A DNA stretch of 64,000 nucleotides, taken from positions 41,275,549 through 41,339,548 of the forward strand of contig CP136067.1 of NCBI GenBank assembly GCA_032622095.1, given 5' to 3'. Of this stretch, positions 1 through 10,477 are shown in pieces. The position numbers and the translations under genes were made by a program. The notes under the pieces are model-generated. The model did no database searches. It had not been told where the DNA came from and was given only the letters and a program-made list of their open reading frames with translations. This DNA is from Siphonodentalium dalli. Lineage: Eukaryota; Mollusca; Scaphopoda; Gadilida; Siphonodentaliidae. Every line of letters starts with the position of its first letter. Position 1 is the stretch's first letter.

Positions 1-708
1 CTATCATTCGGGGCAGCCCCTCCCTGTCGAAAAGTGATATTTTGACCAAAACGTCACTTGAGAAAAGTTTGTTTACAATTATATAATACAAAAAGCCCAA
101 ATATATATATCAATGCTATAGAATATGGCTATCTGATACAAACTTAACAGAATGATCTTGCTCTTTCTGGCCAGAACTCGTGATTTTAGCCAAATTACTA
201 TTTGAATCACTTTGCATCATTGCTGGGAACAATATACATTATGCAAATAACTTAATTAAATAAATCTTATAGCTTCCCATTAAGTATCCTATACCATATA
301 CCAGTTATGTAATTGTAATCTGTGATCTTACTTGTCTCAACTCACGTAACAAACAGAAAAAAGAAAACAAAGTAAAACAAACCATGATTTCTACACACAA
401 ATGCCATGAGCAATATATTATATGTTTTGTTTTGTTTGCTTTTTTCTGTTAGTCATTTTTTCAGTAGTTTATTGTGTAAGATGTACATTGACATAGCGCA
501 AGGTCCAGGCAACAGGCAAGCCTATATGAGCCCGGACCCATCAACAGAAAATAACAAAACATTACATAAAGTGGAAAAGTGCAAACACCGACACTCAGGG
601 GATACAGAGGCCTGCCTGTCTAGGTAATCTGAATAAGGGACGTTTCAGATGATGTGGGGGATTTGAGCAGTAAAGGTGGACTGTAACATTAAATCATATG
701 ACATGTAT
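1..708. other. AT-rich non-coding stretch
   Basis: I see no supported gene. A 73-codon frame at 406-627 has no recognisable motif and a biased, low-complexity start, so it is not called. Confidence 0.5.
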
Positions 709-1190
709 TTAGTATGAACTCAGTCTCATATTGAATCTATTGGTGGATTTGAAATATCCACGGACTATCTTACAAATGTCACAATTCATCTTATAGCCCA
801 GCGCAGGATCACCAAACAGAAGCATTTCGATGGTTATGACCACAAACAATTCATGCAATCTTTTAAATGAAGCTTCTCTTTGTTGACTATGTAAAGGACA
901 GACAGTTGAAAAAGTAATGCTCAACATCTTCATACCTATTTCCACAACTAGGATCATCGTTAAGAAACCTCGAAAGTGTTTGAGCATTTAATTCACTACA
1001 AGCGTTTCTAATTTTCGAATGAATGATTTGGTTTGACCTGTCATCTACTCTAACGTATATCGGAGGTCTATTGTCCAGTTTGCTGAGTGCATTTTTCAAT
1101 ATCGAAAGACCAGAGCGCACCCGAAGGATCTAACCTATTCCATAATTCTATACTAGATGGGAAAAATGATTTTAAGTAGGAGTTCAAGAA
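709..1190 (-). pseudogene. Non-LTR retrotransposon RT C-terminal remnant
   Basis: Read on the minus strand this is the tail end of a LINE-type reverse transcriptase, downstream of the catalytic palm. From about 1190 downward the frame reads SFFPSSIELWNRL, the 'FFP..I..WN.L' signature of these C-termini. A second frame (1120-887) continues with IIHSKIRNACSELN, then C-x-N-R-YED-x-EHYFFNC, matching the usual 'iHtrlR...S.LN' and 'C..G..E...HyfF.C' blocks. A third frame (to 709) supplies LLFGDPALGYKMN and a final Y..ST.RF-like end. At least two frameshifts separate the three pieces, so the copy is dead. No RT palm motif lies upstream, so it is truncated. On the plus strand 1261-1285 has AATAAA followed by a TTTGAATTTGAATTG tail, which resembles LINE 3' ends but points the other way. 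The family-level call is firm; the clade is not. Confidence 0.75.
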
Positions 1191-3257
1191 GGGATTAGAG
1201 AGTAATCAATTGGTTCCGAGAATTACGTTAAATAATTCACGAGAGGCGAGAGACGTCTACCAATAAAGATTTTGAATTTGAATTGTAAATAGCATCGAAT
1301 GATTGTCTTTTTAAGCTTTAATTGGCCCATGTGGTAAGTCCTGGTCAAGTTTTCATTTTAATAAAAAAACTGATTGTTTATTTCTCAGATGAGTAAGCTT
1401 GATACCAAGTTCCGGAAATCGGGCCAACCAACGAGCCGCCGACGAAGCCATCCTTGGACGCAGAAGGTCTTCGCGGCAAGCCGTAGAGAGTTGGTGGTTC
1501 GTCTGAGGTTGCTAGCCTCGTCAAGTCTCGAGCGGTGATTTAGACCCTGAATCAGATTTACCACGAAAAAATCCATTCATCCAGTATGACGGGAAATCCG
1601 CTAGTATATTATTAACCAGCTCTAAACTTCCTGTTTAAGATACTCTTTGTAACCATTGTTTAAGGGGTTTCCTCATCTGCGCTATGTCTGGAGGTGGGAA
1701 GTTTAGAAGGACTTACAGAGAAAATTACTTAATTTTTAAGCTACTACACCACGTGAAGGAATCCATGCTTTCCGAAAACCACATCAAGCATATTATGTAA
1801 CAATAACATGTCAAAAAGATGACATTAATCATATAGTTTTAGAAAGGAAATTTTGGGAAGATCGTTCTCAGAAAATTTACAAAAATAGTGAAAATAAATA
1901 ACTGCCATAAAAAGTACATGAACTGAACTAGTAAAAGGCTCGAATGGCAATTGAGTTCAACACTGCTTCAAGAATGTTCACAGATGTTAGTTGTGTACAT
2001 TGTCAAATTTGACAATATACTAGTTAAATATAACTATAATAGTTGAACTATATATTCTATTCGCAAAATCTGATAACACTTTGCCATATTCTTCGGTGGA
2101 TAAACGTGGTCATTTGGACGGAGAAGTGTATTATATGAACATGTACTGAAATTTCAAGCTCTCCTCTTACATCTGATCTGAATCTTTATCGTAGCTTTGA
2201 CTGCAAGTGTACCTCAAAATATGTAAAAAAAAAGTCTTGAATATGGGTACAGCTATACGCACATGGTTAGGTTGTTTCAGCATATATAGTTCTGCAATCA
2301 ATAATAAACACATACATGGCCAGAATCTATAATTTACAATAAAGAATGTGAAAGTCAAATACATTTAATCAGATAAGTAAGTATATAACTACGCGCCTTA
2401 ATCTCTCTGATATATACATGTGTCGACCATTTGATAACATGAGTATGAAACTGGCAACGTTTCATTGCACTTATTTGCTTTCCCACACTTTCCCGAGTAC
2501 GGTGGCATATTCGAAGGACACTATATTATGACACTATATTATGACACTATATTATGAGAAGTCACTGTTTATGAGAAGTTGGTATAGTGACGACTCGGTT
2601 GTTCAGGAAACTGCGACATAAAATGTGGAATAATAAAAATCGTCCTCAAGTAAGAAAATAGTCAACTCATGATATCAGCTGGCTAACACGTACGGATCGA
2701 TGTATATATAGAGCTCCGTTATACCCAGAGAAAAATTGTGATACTTGTGTAAAAATACGTATAGGTGTGTATGTGACTGAATTGAGCGGCACCTGCAGTT
2801 AGGGAGTTACCGTTTACATCTATAGCTAGATCTAAGAGAAACAATAGCCAATAACGTGCCAACAAGTACATATTAAAAATTATTCCCAGGAAAATTTTAA
2901 TTACCCTGGGCCAGCCTTTACTATGAAAATCGTCTAATGGAAATTTATTTAAAACTGCCATTTTATTATTTTTACCCGCCTTCTCTCCAATGGGTCTGCT
3001 AGCGCATAATTGAACACTACAGCTATACTGAACTCAGTACTTACTTTGAATCACTTTCGTCCGCAATTTGTATACCAAAACTAGTAACAACGTGACCGAG
3101 TTTGGTGGCCTGTAAACTGGAATTGTGTCATGTATACATGAAATGTACAGATGTTAAACAATTTGCACCCCACCCCTGTTTCCACGTCCATGTGTGGGTG
3201 GTTTGCTTATGATTTGCAAGGAATAATCGATCTGATTATGCATACATTCACACGTAC
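1191..3257. other. Non-coding region before the lectin exons
   Basis: No gene is supported. The segment 1390-1600 is clearly richer in G+C than its surroundings and holds a 63-codon minus-strand frame without recognisable motifs; it may be an old exon or repeat. A small tandem repeat lies at 2517-2555. A hydrophobic minus-strand frame at 2719-2961 could be a membrane-spanning exon of the lectin gene downstream of the FTP domain, but nothing in the splice context proves it. Confidence 0.4.
2517..2555. repeat. 13-bp tandem repeat, three copies
   Basis: Three perfect copies of GACACTATATTAT stand head to tail. This is a simple local expansion. Confidence 0.9.
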
Positions 3258-3494
3258 CTTCTGTCTGCATTGTGCCGTAAACTTCCAACTCGCAAATGGA
3301 CAGTGGCCTTGATACAGTATTGTAGACATGCACCCTAATAAACCTGCCAACAACCTGCTGTCCGCATGTGAAATTCCAGACTTGTCCGTCCAGGCCGGTT
3401 CCAGGGTAATCGTAACATAAGGTGTCGAGACTGTAGTCTGTGACTGACATCATTTTTCGTGAGACCCATACCTTAAAGTTGCTTAGTCGATACC
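3258..3494 (-). CDS. FTP (fucolectin) lectin domain, second exon
   Basis: Second half of the fucolectin domain. The minus-strand acceptor is ...TTAATCAG at 3497-3495 and the donor is GTACGTG starting at 3257, giving a 237-nt exon (79 codons), phase 1 at both ends. Spliced to the exon at 4025-4252 it restores the codon after Cys-Cys and reads GYRLSNFKVWVS, so the Arg completing the sugar-binding motif R-x-D-x4-R comes from this exon. It continues through TLCYDYPG, a WNFTCGQQVVGRFIRV block and ends with LSICELEVYG, the standard closing strand of the family. An in-frame readthrough past the donor stays open for some codons but departs from the family. The protein would bind fucose-containing glycans, usually as a secreted innate-immune lectin. 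No signal peptide, start codon or last exon could be identified, so the gene is partial here. Confidence 0.88.
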
Positions 3495-4024
3495 CTGATT
3501 AATCAATAGGAAATTGTCATGAGGTTACAATGTGTCATAATATAACGTCAAATTGTCGTCAATATATAGTACGTATTGTGTTCAATGCTTTCATATTTAT
3601 GCATTACAAGAATCTCTACAAACAAACCCGAATAAATGACAAATAAAACAGCTCTAATTATAGCATTTAAAGACGCAAATGTTTCGTGCATGTAGACCTA
3701 ACAAAATGGGCTTTTGGTGGCTCAGTCGAAAAGATATATAGCCCGTTATTTTTGTCGTAAGCGACCAAATAGAAGCCATCCAGCAATAGCAAAGTGGTAA
3801 CACATGTTTCTGGTAGAGGTACAATGTAACTTGACAAACGTATCAGTTGTTTACATTATGCTATACCATTGCATTACATTTCTACATTAACTTAACACTA
3901 TCTCTATTTGAGGTCGTTCGTCCGTTAGCCAATAATTTGCAAGATGACTGACAATGTTGTGATTTGGCCTATATATTGTAGCGACTATAAACCAACGCTA
4001 CCCCAAATTGTATGTTGTCCTTAC

Positions 4025-4252
4025 CACAACAATCACCCCGGTTGTACAGAGTCACGTGGTCTATAGTTATCTGTTGACCCATGTCGACCATCCACCAGGG
4101 ACTCATCTCTGATCTGGTGTGGGAACAAGATGGAGCGGTGAAGATGTGCTGCACCAGGCTCCCGTCATTGCCGCTCGCACCATATCTGACTCCGTTGTTC
4201 GAGCTTTCATACACACATTGGTTTAGAGCATAGTTGGTCATAGCCACAGCAT
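4025..4252 (-). CDS. FTP (fucolectin) lectin domain, first exon
   Basis: First half of the domain. The acceptor is TTCGACAG (ending at 4253) and the donor GTAAGG begins at 4024; the exon is 228 nt and phase 1-1. It opens with DAVAMTNYALNQ, matching the family's 'N.AL...' start, and carries WWMVDMG and LYNRGDCCG. The vicinal Cys pair and the R-x-D of the fucose site are present. A His lies 27 residues before that Arg, in the region where fucolectins place their third sugar-contacting residue. Together the two exons encode about 155 residues, the normal size of one FTP domain. The 530-bp intron (3495-4024) shows nothing else. Because both exons are phase 1-1, the domain could be shuffled or repeated without breaking the frame; only one copy is visible here. 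Confidence 0.88.
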
Positions 4253-4619
4253 CTGTCGAATATCGTATAAGTGATAACAATATATATGCCCCTGGTTAAA
4301 TGGTCCTGCTAATTTGCTATGATGCTGGTTGGTCCTGCTGAATTACTATGGTGCTCGTATTGTAAGACAAATATCCACGTGTTAACAAAAAGTACCGTTA
4401 TTATTTCTAAAGTTGTCACCGCTAGTTTGAGCGATTTTAGCAAAAGGCAGTGTATATATGAAACATTCAATATTTAAGAAAAAGATAATTCTTGGATTTC
4501 TTGAATCTAGAAAAAAATTTCTTAGGTTTATTAGTCCTAGAAACATTTGTTAGAAATGGTTTTATAGCTATATTCTCCCCTGGCAAATATCTCTATTTAA
4601 GTTTTTGAGAAAATGTGTT
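4253..4619. other. Sequence upstream of the lectin exons
   Basis: Should hold the preceding intron or promoter of the minus-strand lectin gene. A short duplicated phrase (TGGTCCTGCT about 30 bp apart near 4301-4341) is visible. I see no further exon or start. Confidence 0.4.
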
Positions 4620-5310
4620 TCGCAATGCGTGTTTTAGTCCTGGTTCGGACAACGTTAGAACGATGAACCCATTTGTTTATGATAGATGCCACGATTAACC
4701 AATTAATTTGCAATTGAGTTAGGAGATAAAAGCTATTCTGCATCGCAATTTTCAAGATCTATCCAAGTAGACACAGTGATCGTCTCTGAGTCGAGGGGAA
4801 TTTCATATTAGAAGATTCATTTCTATAGAACACTGTGTCAGTATATATCTAAAGACTGATTTTCAATCACCTCTCCAATTATGTTCGCTGGCGACATTCC
4901 ATCGATTACAACAATCGACCAGTATCATAAGATTGATGTATGTATTTACAACAACAGGTGTGCCTTGGGTGGTAAACGCCTTTTGTGTTTATCACGTTTA
5001 GTGCTTCATTCGACGGCTTACAATTAAACATCAAAATCCTCTTCCTGCTGAAACTCTGACAAGCGACCATCGCGACCTGTGTTCCAACTTGTCCTAAGTG
5101 CATTGTTTATGTTTTGGTGATAATAAATTTTAAGTTTAGAAATCTGGAGAGAGCTCATCAGATGGATTATAAGGGTCGCCCTAACATCAAAATGTAGAGA
5201 CATGTATAACATTTCACCCAAATTACTCCATATTGTTGATACAGTGACGCTTCTTCCTTTACATACAATAATATGAATGTGATGTGGAAATATGCACACT
5301 TGGAACAATG
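4620..5310. repeat. Dispersed repeat, copy A
   Basis: Shares order and wording of several blocks with 20530-21250 in the same orientation: a 'TCCTGGTTC.GACA..TTAGAACGATGAACC' block, a block around 4750-4790 ending near an AGTAGAC or GTAGACC phrase, and a block with 'GTGCTTCATTCGACG' followed by 'AAACATCAAAA..CTCTTCCT', then TTGGTGATAA. Identity is moderate with indels, so the copies are old. No coding motif recognised; probably a transposon remnant. Confidence 0.6.
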
Positions 5311-6334
5311 TAGAACGAAACTGGGCATTGCGAGTCTTTTAGCATTTTGGATTTTTGAGTTACCTTCAGGGCTAAACTGTTCTATGTATTACTTAGAACA
5401 ATATAACAACCTGGAAATTATAAAAAATATCGAGGTCGACTTGTTCCATATGTCTGTATTTTAATACGTATTCGCCTGGAGAACTTGAAATCTTCTTACA
5501 ACCTAAAAATAGCTAGTTTTAATTATCTGCATTTTGATATAAAAAAACACGACAAAACCTTGTATCTTTGCCATACTGATGCCACAAACGAACGATATAT
5601 CACCCTCAAAGATTGGATTCAGAAGTAATATTCAAAATCCGCATGTGAATGGGGTAAAATGACACAAATACAGTGTAATGTAATATTATATTATATCTTT
5701 TTTTTTCTTTCTGATGACCGCCTTTACATCGGAATGTAACATGTATTGTGGTGCATTCCTGCTTTAAGCGCGCCGCACACGGTACAATAAATATATGCAC
5801 GAATCAGCATGTCATTATAAACGATAAGCTGTGTGCAAGGAACCAATAAGCGTTGCCCGGTCTTGCTCGCTTTAAAAATGAACCTATTTAATGAAAAATG
5901 TTTTATCAGATTTTTTTTTAATATTCATAAAAATTTGGTTGAATAATTGGGCCTTACTGGATTGGGCCATATCTCGAACCTTTATGGCGCCCTGCCATCT
6001 GCACCTACCCCTGGATCGGACTGGATAAATCATATAATGTTATTACATATTTATATATATATACATATATATTTCTTTATTTCCTCCATTAATGAAGAGC
6101 TCACAGAGATATACATGTAACATATACACAGTTCAAAAGAAAAAGACAAGAAAAGCACAAGTCATACAAGACGGAGCATAATAATACAGTTATATGAAAT
6201 ACAGAGTATTAAGACAACGCATCGCACTTGTTATGTACAATATGTATATGATAACGAGATCGCACACCCAATCACACGTACAGCGTATTCGCAGCACTCA
6301 GACAGGTATCTGCGGATCCGCTATGCGCATATAC
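5311..6334. other. Non-coding AT-rich stretch
   Basis: No gene supported. Small overlapping frames near 5273-5464 have no motifs. A short TA/CATATA run sits at about 6045-6070. Confidence 0.45.
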
Positions 6335-6336
6335 AC

Positions 6337-6367
<31 letters not shown>

Positions 6368-6447
6368 TCCCATATCTCTCTCCGTTATATCTTTCTCTCA
6401 CATATGCGCGCACCCTCGCACACACAGACACGCCCTCTCTATCTCTA

Positions 6448-6505
<58 letters not shown>

Positions 6506-6650
6506 CCTCACCACACGCTCGCACCCACACTCACACACATACATCCTCACCCTCCCTCACACACACACACCCTCTCTCTCTCACACACACACACACACAC
6601 CCTCACAAACCCTCACGTACTCCCCACATGCAAACGCACACAACACCCCG
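6335..6650. repeat. Compound (CT)n / (CA)n microsatellite
   Basis: Long pure runs of CT and CA alternate across about 300 bp (notably 6341-6363, 6441-6493 and 6570-6600). A 161-codon frame across it is only a translation of the repeat. On the minus strand the tract reads (GT)n and (GA)n and lies just 3' of the retrotransposon at 6870-10897, so it may have grown from that element's tail. Confidence 0.95.
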
Positions 6651-6869
6651 TGACAGTTCACGCTCTTTTACATAGTTAAAGGCTTGCTTGAGATCCCGCC
6701 ATTCGACGCATAGGTTTACCTATTTTGTTGAGTGATTTCGACCTCATAAAAGTTCTGTACAGAGTTTAACGCTAAACCATGCATCATTGCTGAAGCGTGC
6801 ATGTGTTAGGCGAAGGCCGAAGTGCTAGCTGTTGGCTATAACTGGAGCGTGGCCTTGTAAAACATCCTG
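6651..6869 (-). other. Probable 3' UTR or flank of the retrotransposon
   Basis: Lies between the C-terminal RT frame and the microsatellite. No target-site duplication could be defined. Confidence 0.3.
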
Positions 6870-7178
6870 TCAAAGATTTGACACCATCGTACTGTATGCC
6901 TCCCAAAGTAAATGTGTGTGGTGCACCATGAAAGAAACGAAACACATGGGCTCGTCGATGAATGAATAAAGTTCGCCAGGTAATTTTGTTAGATGAAGAA
7001 GTACTAGTTCATCATCATCGAGTTCATCTGTCCAGAGGTAAAATAATAAGCCAAATTTGTAAATTAGCTGGTACCACATACCATTTCGAAGGATGCATAA
7101 TGTACGGTGATTACAGTAAATTAGAGCATGCTTAATTACATCATGGTGAGTCATATTGCATAACATACATACATACAT
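6870..7178 (-). pseudogene. RT C-terminal Cys/His domain, frameshifted
   Basis: This frame continues the RT after a shift. It contains CMLCNMTHHDVIKHALIYC, a C-x2-C ... H ... C pattern, followed by R..MWYQLIYKFG and LLHLTKLPGE, the typical end of long non-LTR ORF2 proteins. The upstream RT frame runs past the point of entry and stops a few codons later at a TGA inside or just after the (TATG)n run (minus-strand repeat at about 7161-7177). The two frames fit together if the run gained two units or lost one, so the break is probably microsatellite slippage within coding sequence. Confidence 0.75.
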
Positions 7179-9355
7179 ACAGTAGGTTCACATGCATGTA
7201 CAGCTGTGGCAGCTACTAATTGTGCAACTGTGAAAAAGGCACCCTTTCTATCTGGGTAAATACGACAGCATCGCCACAAAAGGGACATTTGCAGGCAATT
7301 GTGTATTTTCCCGAAACGAAGAAGGGATGGGTCATTATCAATGTTGCGCTTCCAGTCGAGTTCACGTTTGTTATTAACTTCAGTTTTGAGTATACGGGAC
7401 CATTCTGATTTTGTTGGAAACATGCCGCGATAGGAGAATTGGTACAAGTATTGAACAATGTTATATGACATGAGAATACGTTCAATATCGGAGAAGAACG
7501 AGTTTGGGTTGACGTACTCCCCAGAGAGGTGCGAGTGTAGTCTTAAGGTGAAGATTTCTTTGCACGCTTTGGTAGGTGATAATCGACAAAGACTACCAAA
7601 GAGGCTGAGTTTACGAGCATCTATGGTTGAGCAGATAGAGCCTAAGCCCATAAGACCAGACACGATGTCAGTTCTAGCTCTCATCGGCAATGCTTGAATT
7701 CGCTTCAAACAAAATCGGTGAATTTTCTCGAGATCTGATATGTTTGCTTGAGACATACCGCAAAGGAATTCTGTCCCATACAAGCCTTTTGGCAACACAA
7801 TTGATTCATATATGATTGCACAACTTGATGGTGTGATACCACCAGCATAGAGCCCGGCGTTGCTCAAAAGAAAGTATGTAGATCGGATTTTATCTACTAC
7901 CACTTCAACAAATTCCTTTACAAAATTGACTTTACTAATGTGAATACCCAAATGTGTGATTTCATCGGTTTCGGATACAATTCCATCCCCAAGATACCAT
8001 TTTCGAATTAAGGCACCGTTTGGACGTACGTTTTCGTTGAATACAATGACTTTGGTTTTCTTTGGGTTATACATGAATCTCCACTTTTGGCTGTAAGATG
8101 AGCATATATCTAATAGGCGCTGTAAACCATAGTTCGATAGCGACAGCAACGTCATGTCATCCGCCTGTGTGGGAGAGGAACAATTTGTGGAGATAAGCCG
8201 GAGACCACAGTTGGACGCCTCGATTTCATATAGTAACTCGTTGATGTACAACATGTAGAATAAAGGGGACAGTATTCCCCCTTGCCTTGTTCCTTGTTTG
8301 ATTTCGATTGACCTTGAGATGACATCTGAATGTTTGACTACACAGGATATACCGCTAAGAAATTCGCGTAGAAGTAGCCAAATTTTACCTTGGAAACCAC
8401 AGCTGTGTAATTTGAGAAGCAAGCCATCAATCCAAACTGTGTCAAAGGCCTTTTGAACATCTAGGAAGCAAGAAAATAGCTTGTTCTTTTGTTCACTGGT
8501 ATAACTTATACTTTCGTGTAACACATATGACGACATCAAGCAACTGACCTCTTTTTGAAACCCGTTTTGAAGTTGGTGTACTTTGATTAGATTTGGTGTG
8601 TTACGTTCCATGCGACATAAGATTACCTTTTCTAAGGTCTTATACACGACTGGGAGAAGGGTTATTGCTCGATAGCTATCAAAATGTGATTTCGGCTTAT
8701 CTCCACCCTTATAGAGAGACACCATCATGCCTTTTTTTGCCATCTGAGGTATGTGTTGAAGTTCTATCATTTTGCTGAGAACATAAGATATACATTTATG
8801 TAGAGATTCTCCCCCGTATACAATATGCTCATAGCAGATCATATCTGGTCCCGGGGCTTTGCCCAGGTTCATTGATTTGAGGACAGATATGAGCTCATGT
8901 ACTGATACGGGATAGAGAAGCCGTTTGTCAGATGCAGTACCGACATTACACCCATGTGTGTTAGAAGCAATATCATCAACAGAATTAGTGACATAATCGT
9001 AATGAGCTGCATCAAATGTGGTAGATTCAAGAGGGTGATATAACATTTCATAATAATCGGCCCATGCATTTGTGATTTCTTCCGGGTTTCTAAGTGTGAC
9101 ATTGTTGACTTCAAAAAAGTTGTTAGTTTGTGCCCTACAGTTGGACTTCCGTTGATTAAAAAGTCGGAAAAACTGCCCCTGGTTAAGTTCGGCTGCATGA
9201 TCGACCATTTCATTTTGGCTACAAAGAAATCTGAGGTTCGACTGACGCAATTCTCTGCGGAAGGCACATTTGGCTACTTTATAATTCGTGTAAGATGAAT
9301 TTGTGTGCCCTCTAGGGCGACCTTCCGCGGTCCATATCCGTCTAAAGCTCTGCAT
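7151..9355 (-). CDS. Non-LTR retrotransposon reverse transcriptase
   Basis: Copies element RNA into DNA at the nicked target. Palm motifs appear in order: KAPGPD (about residue 165), LLPVVYKTLEK (about 230), FLDVQKAFDTVW (about 297, first catalytic Asp), GTRQGGILSP (about 355) and QADD (about 397, the two catalytic Asp of the usual YADD box). The thumb follows (KTKVIVFNE, then HLGIHI). Near the C-terminus LRFGKIHNCLQMSLLWR and a RIYPDRKG stretch match the conserved end of mollusc-type ORF2 proteins. The ATG at 9355 directly follows a TAA, so it is probably not the native start: the RT is the continuation of the endonuclease frame. The true C-terminal block is in another frame (6870-7178). All palm residues are intact. 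Confidence 0.92.
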   Translation of the reverse strand: MQSFRRIWTAEGRPRGHTNSSYTNYKVAKCAFRRELRQSNLRFLCSQNEMVDHAAELNQGQFFRLFNQRKSNCRAQTNNFFEVNNVTLRNPEEITNAWADYYEMLYHPLESTTFDAAHYDYVTNSVDDIASNTHGCNVGTASDKRLLYPVSVHELISVLKSMNLGKAPGPDMICYEHIVYGGESLHKCISYVLSKMIELQHIPQMAKKGMMVSLYKGGDKPKSHFDSYRAITLLPVVYKTLEKVILCRMERNTPNLIKVHQLQNGFQKEVSCLMSSYVLHESISYTSEQKNKLFSCFLDVQKAFDTVWIDGLLLKLHSCGFQGKIWLLLREFLSGISCVVKHSDVISRSIEIKQGTRQGGILSPLFYMLYINELLYEIEASNCGLRLISTNCSSPTQADDMTLLSLSNYGLQRLLDICSSYSQKWRFMYNPKKTKVIVFNENVRPNGALIRKWYLGDGIVSETDEITHLGIHISKVNFVKEFVEVVVDKIRSTYFLLSNAGLYAGGITPSSCAIIYESIVLPKGLYGTEFLCGMSQANISDLEKIHRFCLKRIQALPMRARTDIVSGLMGLGSICSTIDARKLSLFGSLCRLSPTKACKEIFTLRLHSHLSGEYVNPNSFFSDIERILMSYNIVQYLYQFSYRGMFPTKSEWSRILKTEVNNKRELDWKRNIDNDPSLLRFGKIHNCLQMSLLWRCCRIYPDRKGAFFTVAQLVAATAVHACEPTVCMYVCYAI

Positions 9356-10444
9356 TTAATTATGAAGAGATTTTAGACGTTCGTTCCAAAACGGTTTAAC
9401 GTGTGGTTTTGAGGATTTTGTTGGAACAAAACTCTTAGACGCAGAATCGATAGCTTTGACGACATTCGAGTAATAAGTGTCTAGACTTGCGTTGTCTGAG
9501 ACAGGTGCACAACTATCTGGCAAAAGTGTATCTATACAGTTTTGATAAGCTAGCACAGATGAATCTGACTTAGTAAATTTCTTCCAGTTGGGACTATTGC
9601 GAATATCACTTCGGCGAGTGTGACGAGATCCAAGATCAATGCGCAATTTGACTGGTCTGTGATTATAAAAATCTGTAGCAGAGTCAATAATCACCTGTAT
9701 ATTATTCACAAATGGTAAGTTAGCTTTGTGAACCAAAATATGGTCAATCGTTGTACCAGAACCGCCAGTAGCAGGCACATGTGTTGCGATTAGACGCGCG
9801 GACGGATCCTCTTGATTAACAGAAACAAGATTTCTGCGTGATAGTAGTTTCTTAAAGGTACGATTTCTTGCGTCAGATTTCTGAATGTTGCCGTTAAAAT
9901 CACCCATTACAATGACAGTTCCTATCGAAGAGTAGTAGTCAATGTGCTTGTCTAATTCGCTGAGATACTCACGATACATTGAGACGGCGTAATTTGTAGA
10001 CGGCAGGTAGACCTGTAGGATATACATATACTGGGATTCATTGTATTGCACTTGAATTCCACATATCCTGTCATCATTGAAGTCAAGAACAGAAACTGCG
10101 TTATCCAGCCTCTTATGCCAGAATATTGCTACCCCACCCTTATTACGACCCCTTTGCACGGGCAGGCGTTGTGAGAAATCACATATTGCATGACACTGAT
10201 AATTACAGTCGAGAGTGTCGAGGAAGTGGACATTATGGCTATGAAGCCAGTGTTCGCTGATACCCAGAATATCCACGTCCTGCTTTTCCAGCAAACCAGA
10301 CATGTAGCTGCTGCTACCCAACGCCCCTGTGGCGTTCCATGTAACAATATTGAACATTATGTTACACAAACTTAGCAGTGAGTGGACAGCCGCCCCGTAT
10401 GGCCTATATATGTGACCTTTCCTACGACTAGACATTACTAGCAT
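9356..10444 (-). CDS. Retrotransposon AP-like endonuclease (ORF2 N-terminus)
   Basis: Member of the exonuclease-endonuclease-phosphatase fold that nicks target DNA to prime reverse transcription. Visible catalytic motifs: NIVTWNA (Asn of motif I), GISEHWL (Glu), VMGDFNGN (Asp and Asn) and TTIDHILVH (Asp-His). The domain ends with FWNERLKSLHN and a TAA at 9358-9356. The wording at the stop, followed immediately in frame by MQSFRRIWTAEGRPRG, is what a continuous ORF2 linker looks like, so the TAA is most simply a nonsense mutation. First ATG taken at 10444; the frame is open a few codons further upstream through a TTG. Confidence 0.9.
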   Translation of the reverse strand: MLVMSSRRKGHIYRPYGAAVHSLLSLCNIMFNIVTWNATGALGSSSYMSGLLEKQDVDILGISEHWLHSHNVHFLDTLDCNYQCHAICDFSQRLPVQRGRNKGGVAIFWHKRLDNAVSVLDFNDDRICGIQVQYNESQYMYILQVYLPSTNYAVSMYREYLSELDKHIDYYSSIGTVIVMGDFNGNIQKSDARNRTFKKLLSRRNLVSVNQEDPSARLIATHVPATGGSGTTIDHILVHKANLPFVNNIQVIIDSATDFYNHRPVKLRIDLGSRHTRRSDIRNSPNWKKFTKSDSSVLAYQNCIDTLLPDSCAPVSDNASLDTYYSNVVKAIDSASKSFVPTKSSKPHVKPFWNERLKSLHN

Positions 10445-10477
10445 TGAGTACAATACATATATGCACGTGTATAATAA

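Noticed and set aside
1385-1576. GC-rich segment as a tRNA or tRNA-derived SINE
   Set aside because: No cloverleaf or convincing A and B box could be drawn.
6194-6679. 161-codon open frame rich in Ser, Leu, His and Thr
   Set aside because: It is the translation of a CT/CA microsatellite.
7216-7485. Minus-strand frame containing CKCPFCG, looking like a zinc knuckle
   Set aside because: It overlaps the RT in another frame. The RT frame there carries the conserved LWR...RIYPDRK block, so the Cys pattern is a coincidence.
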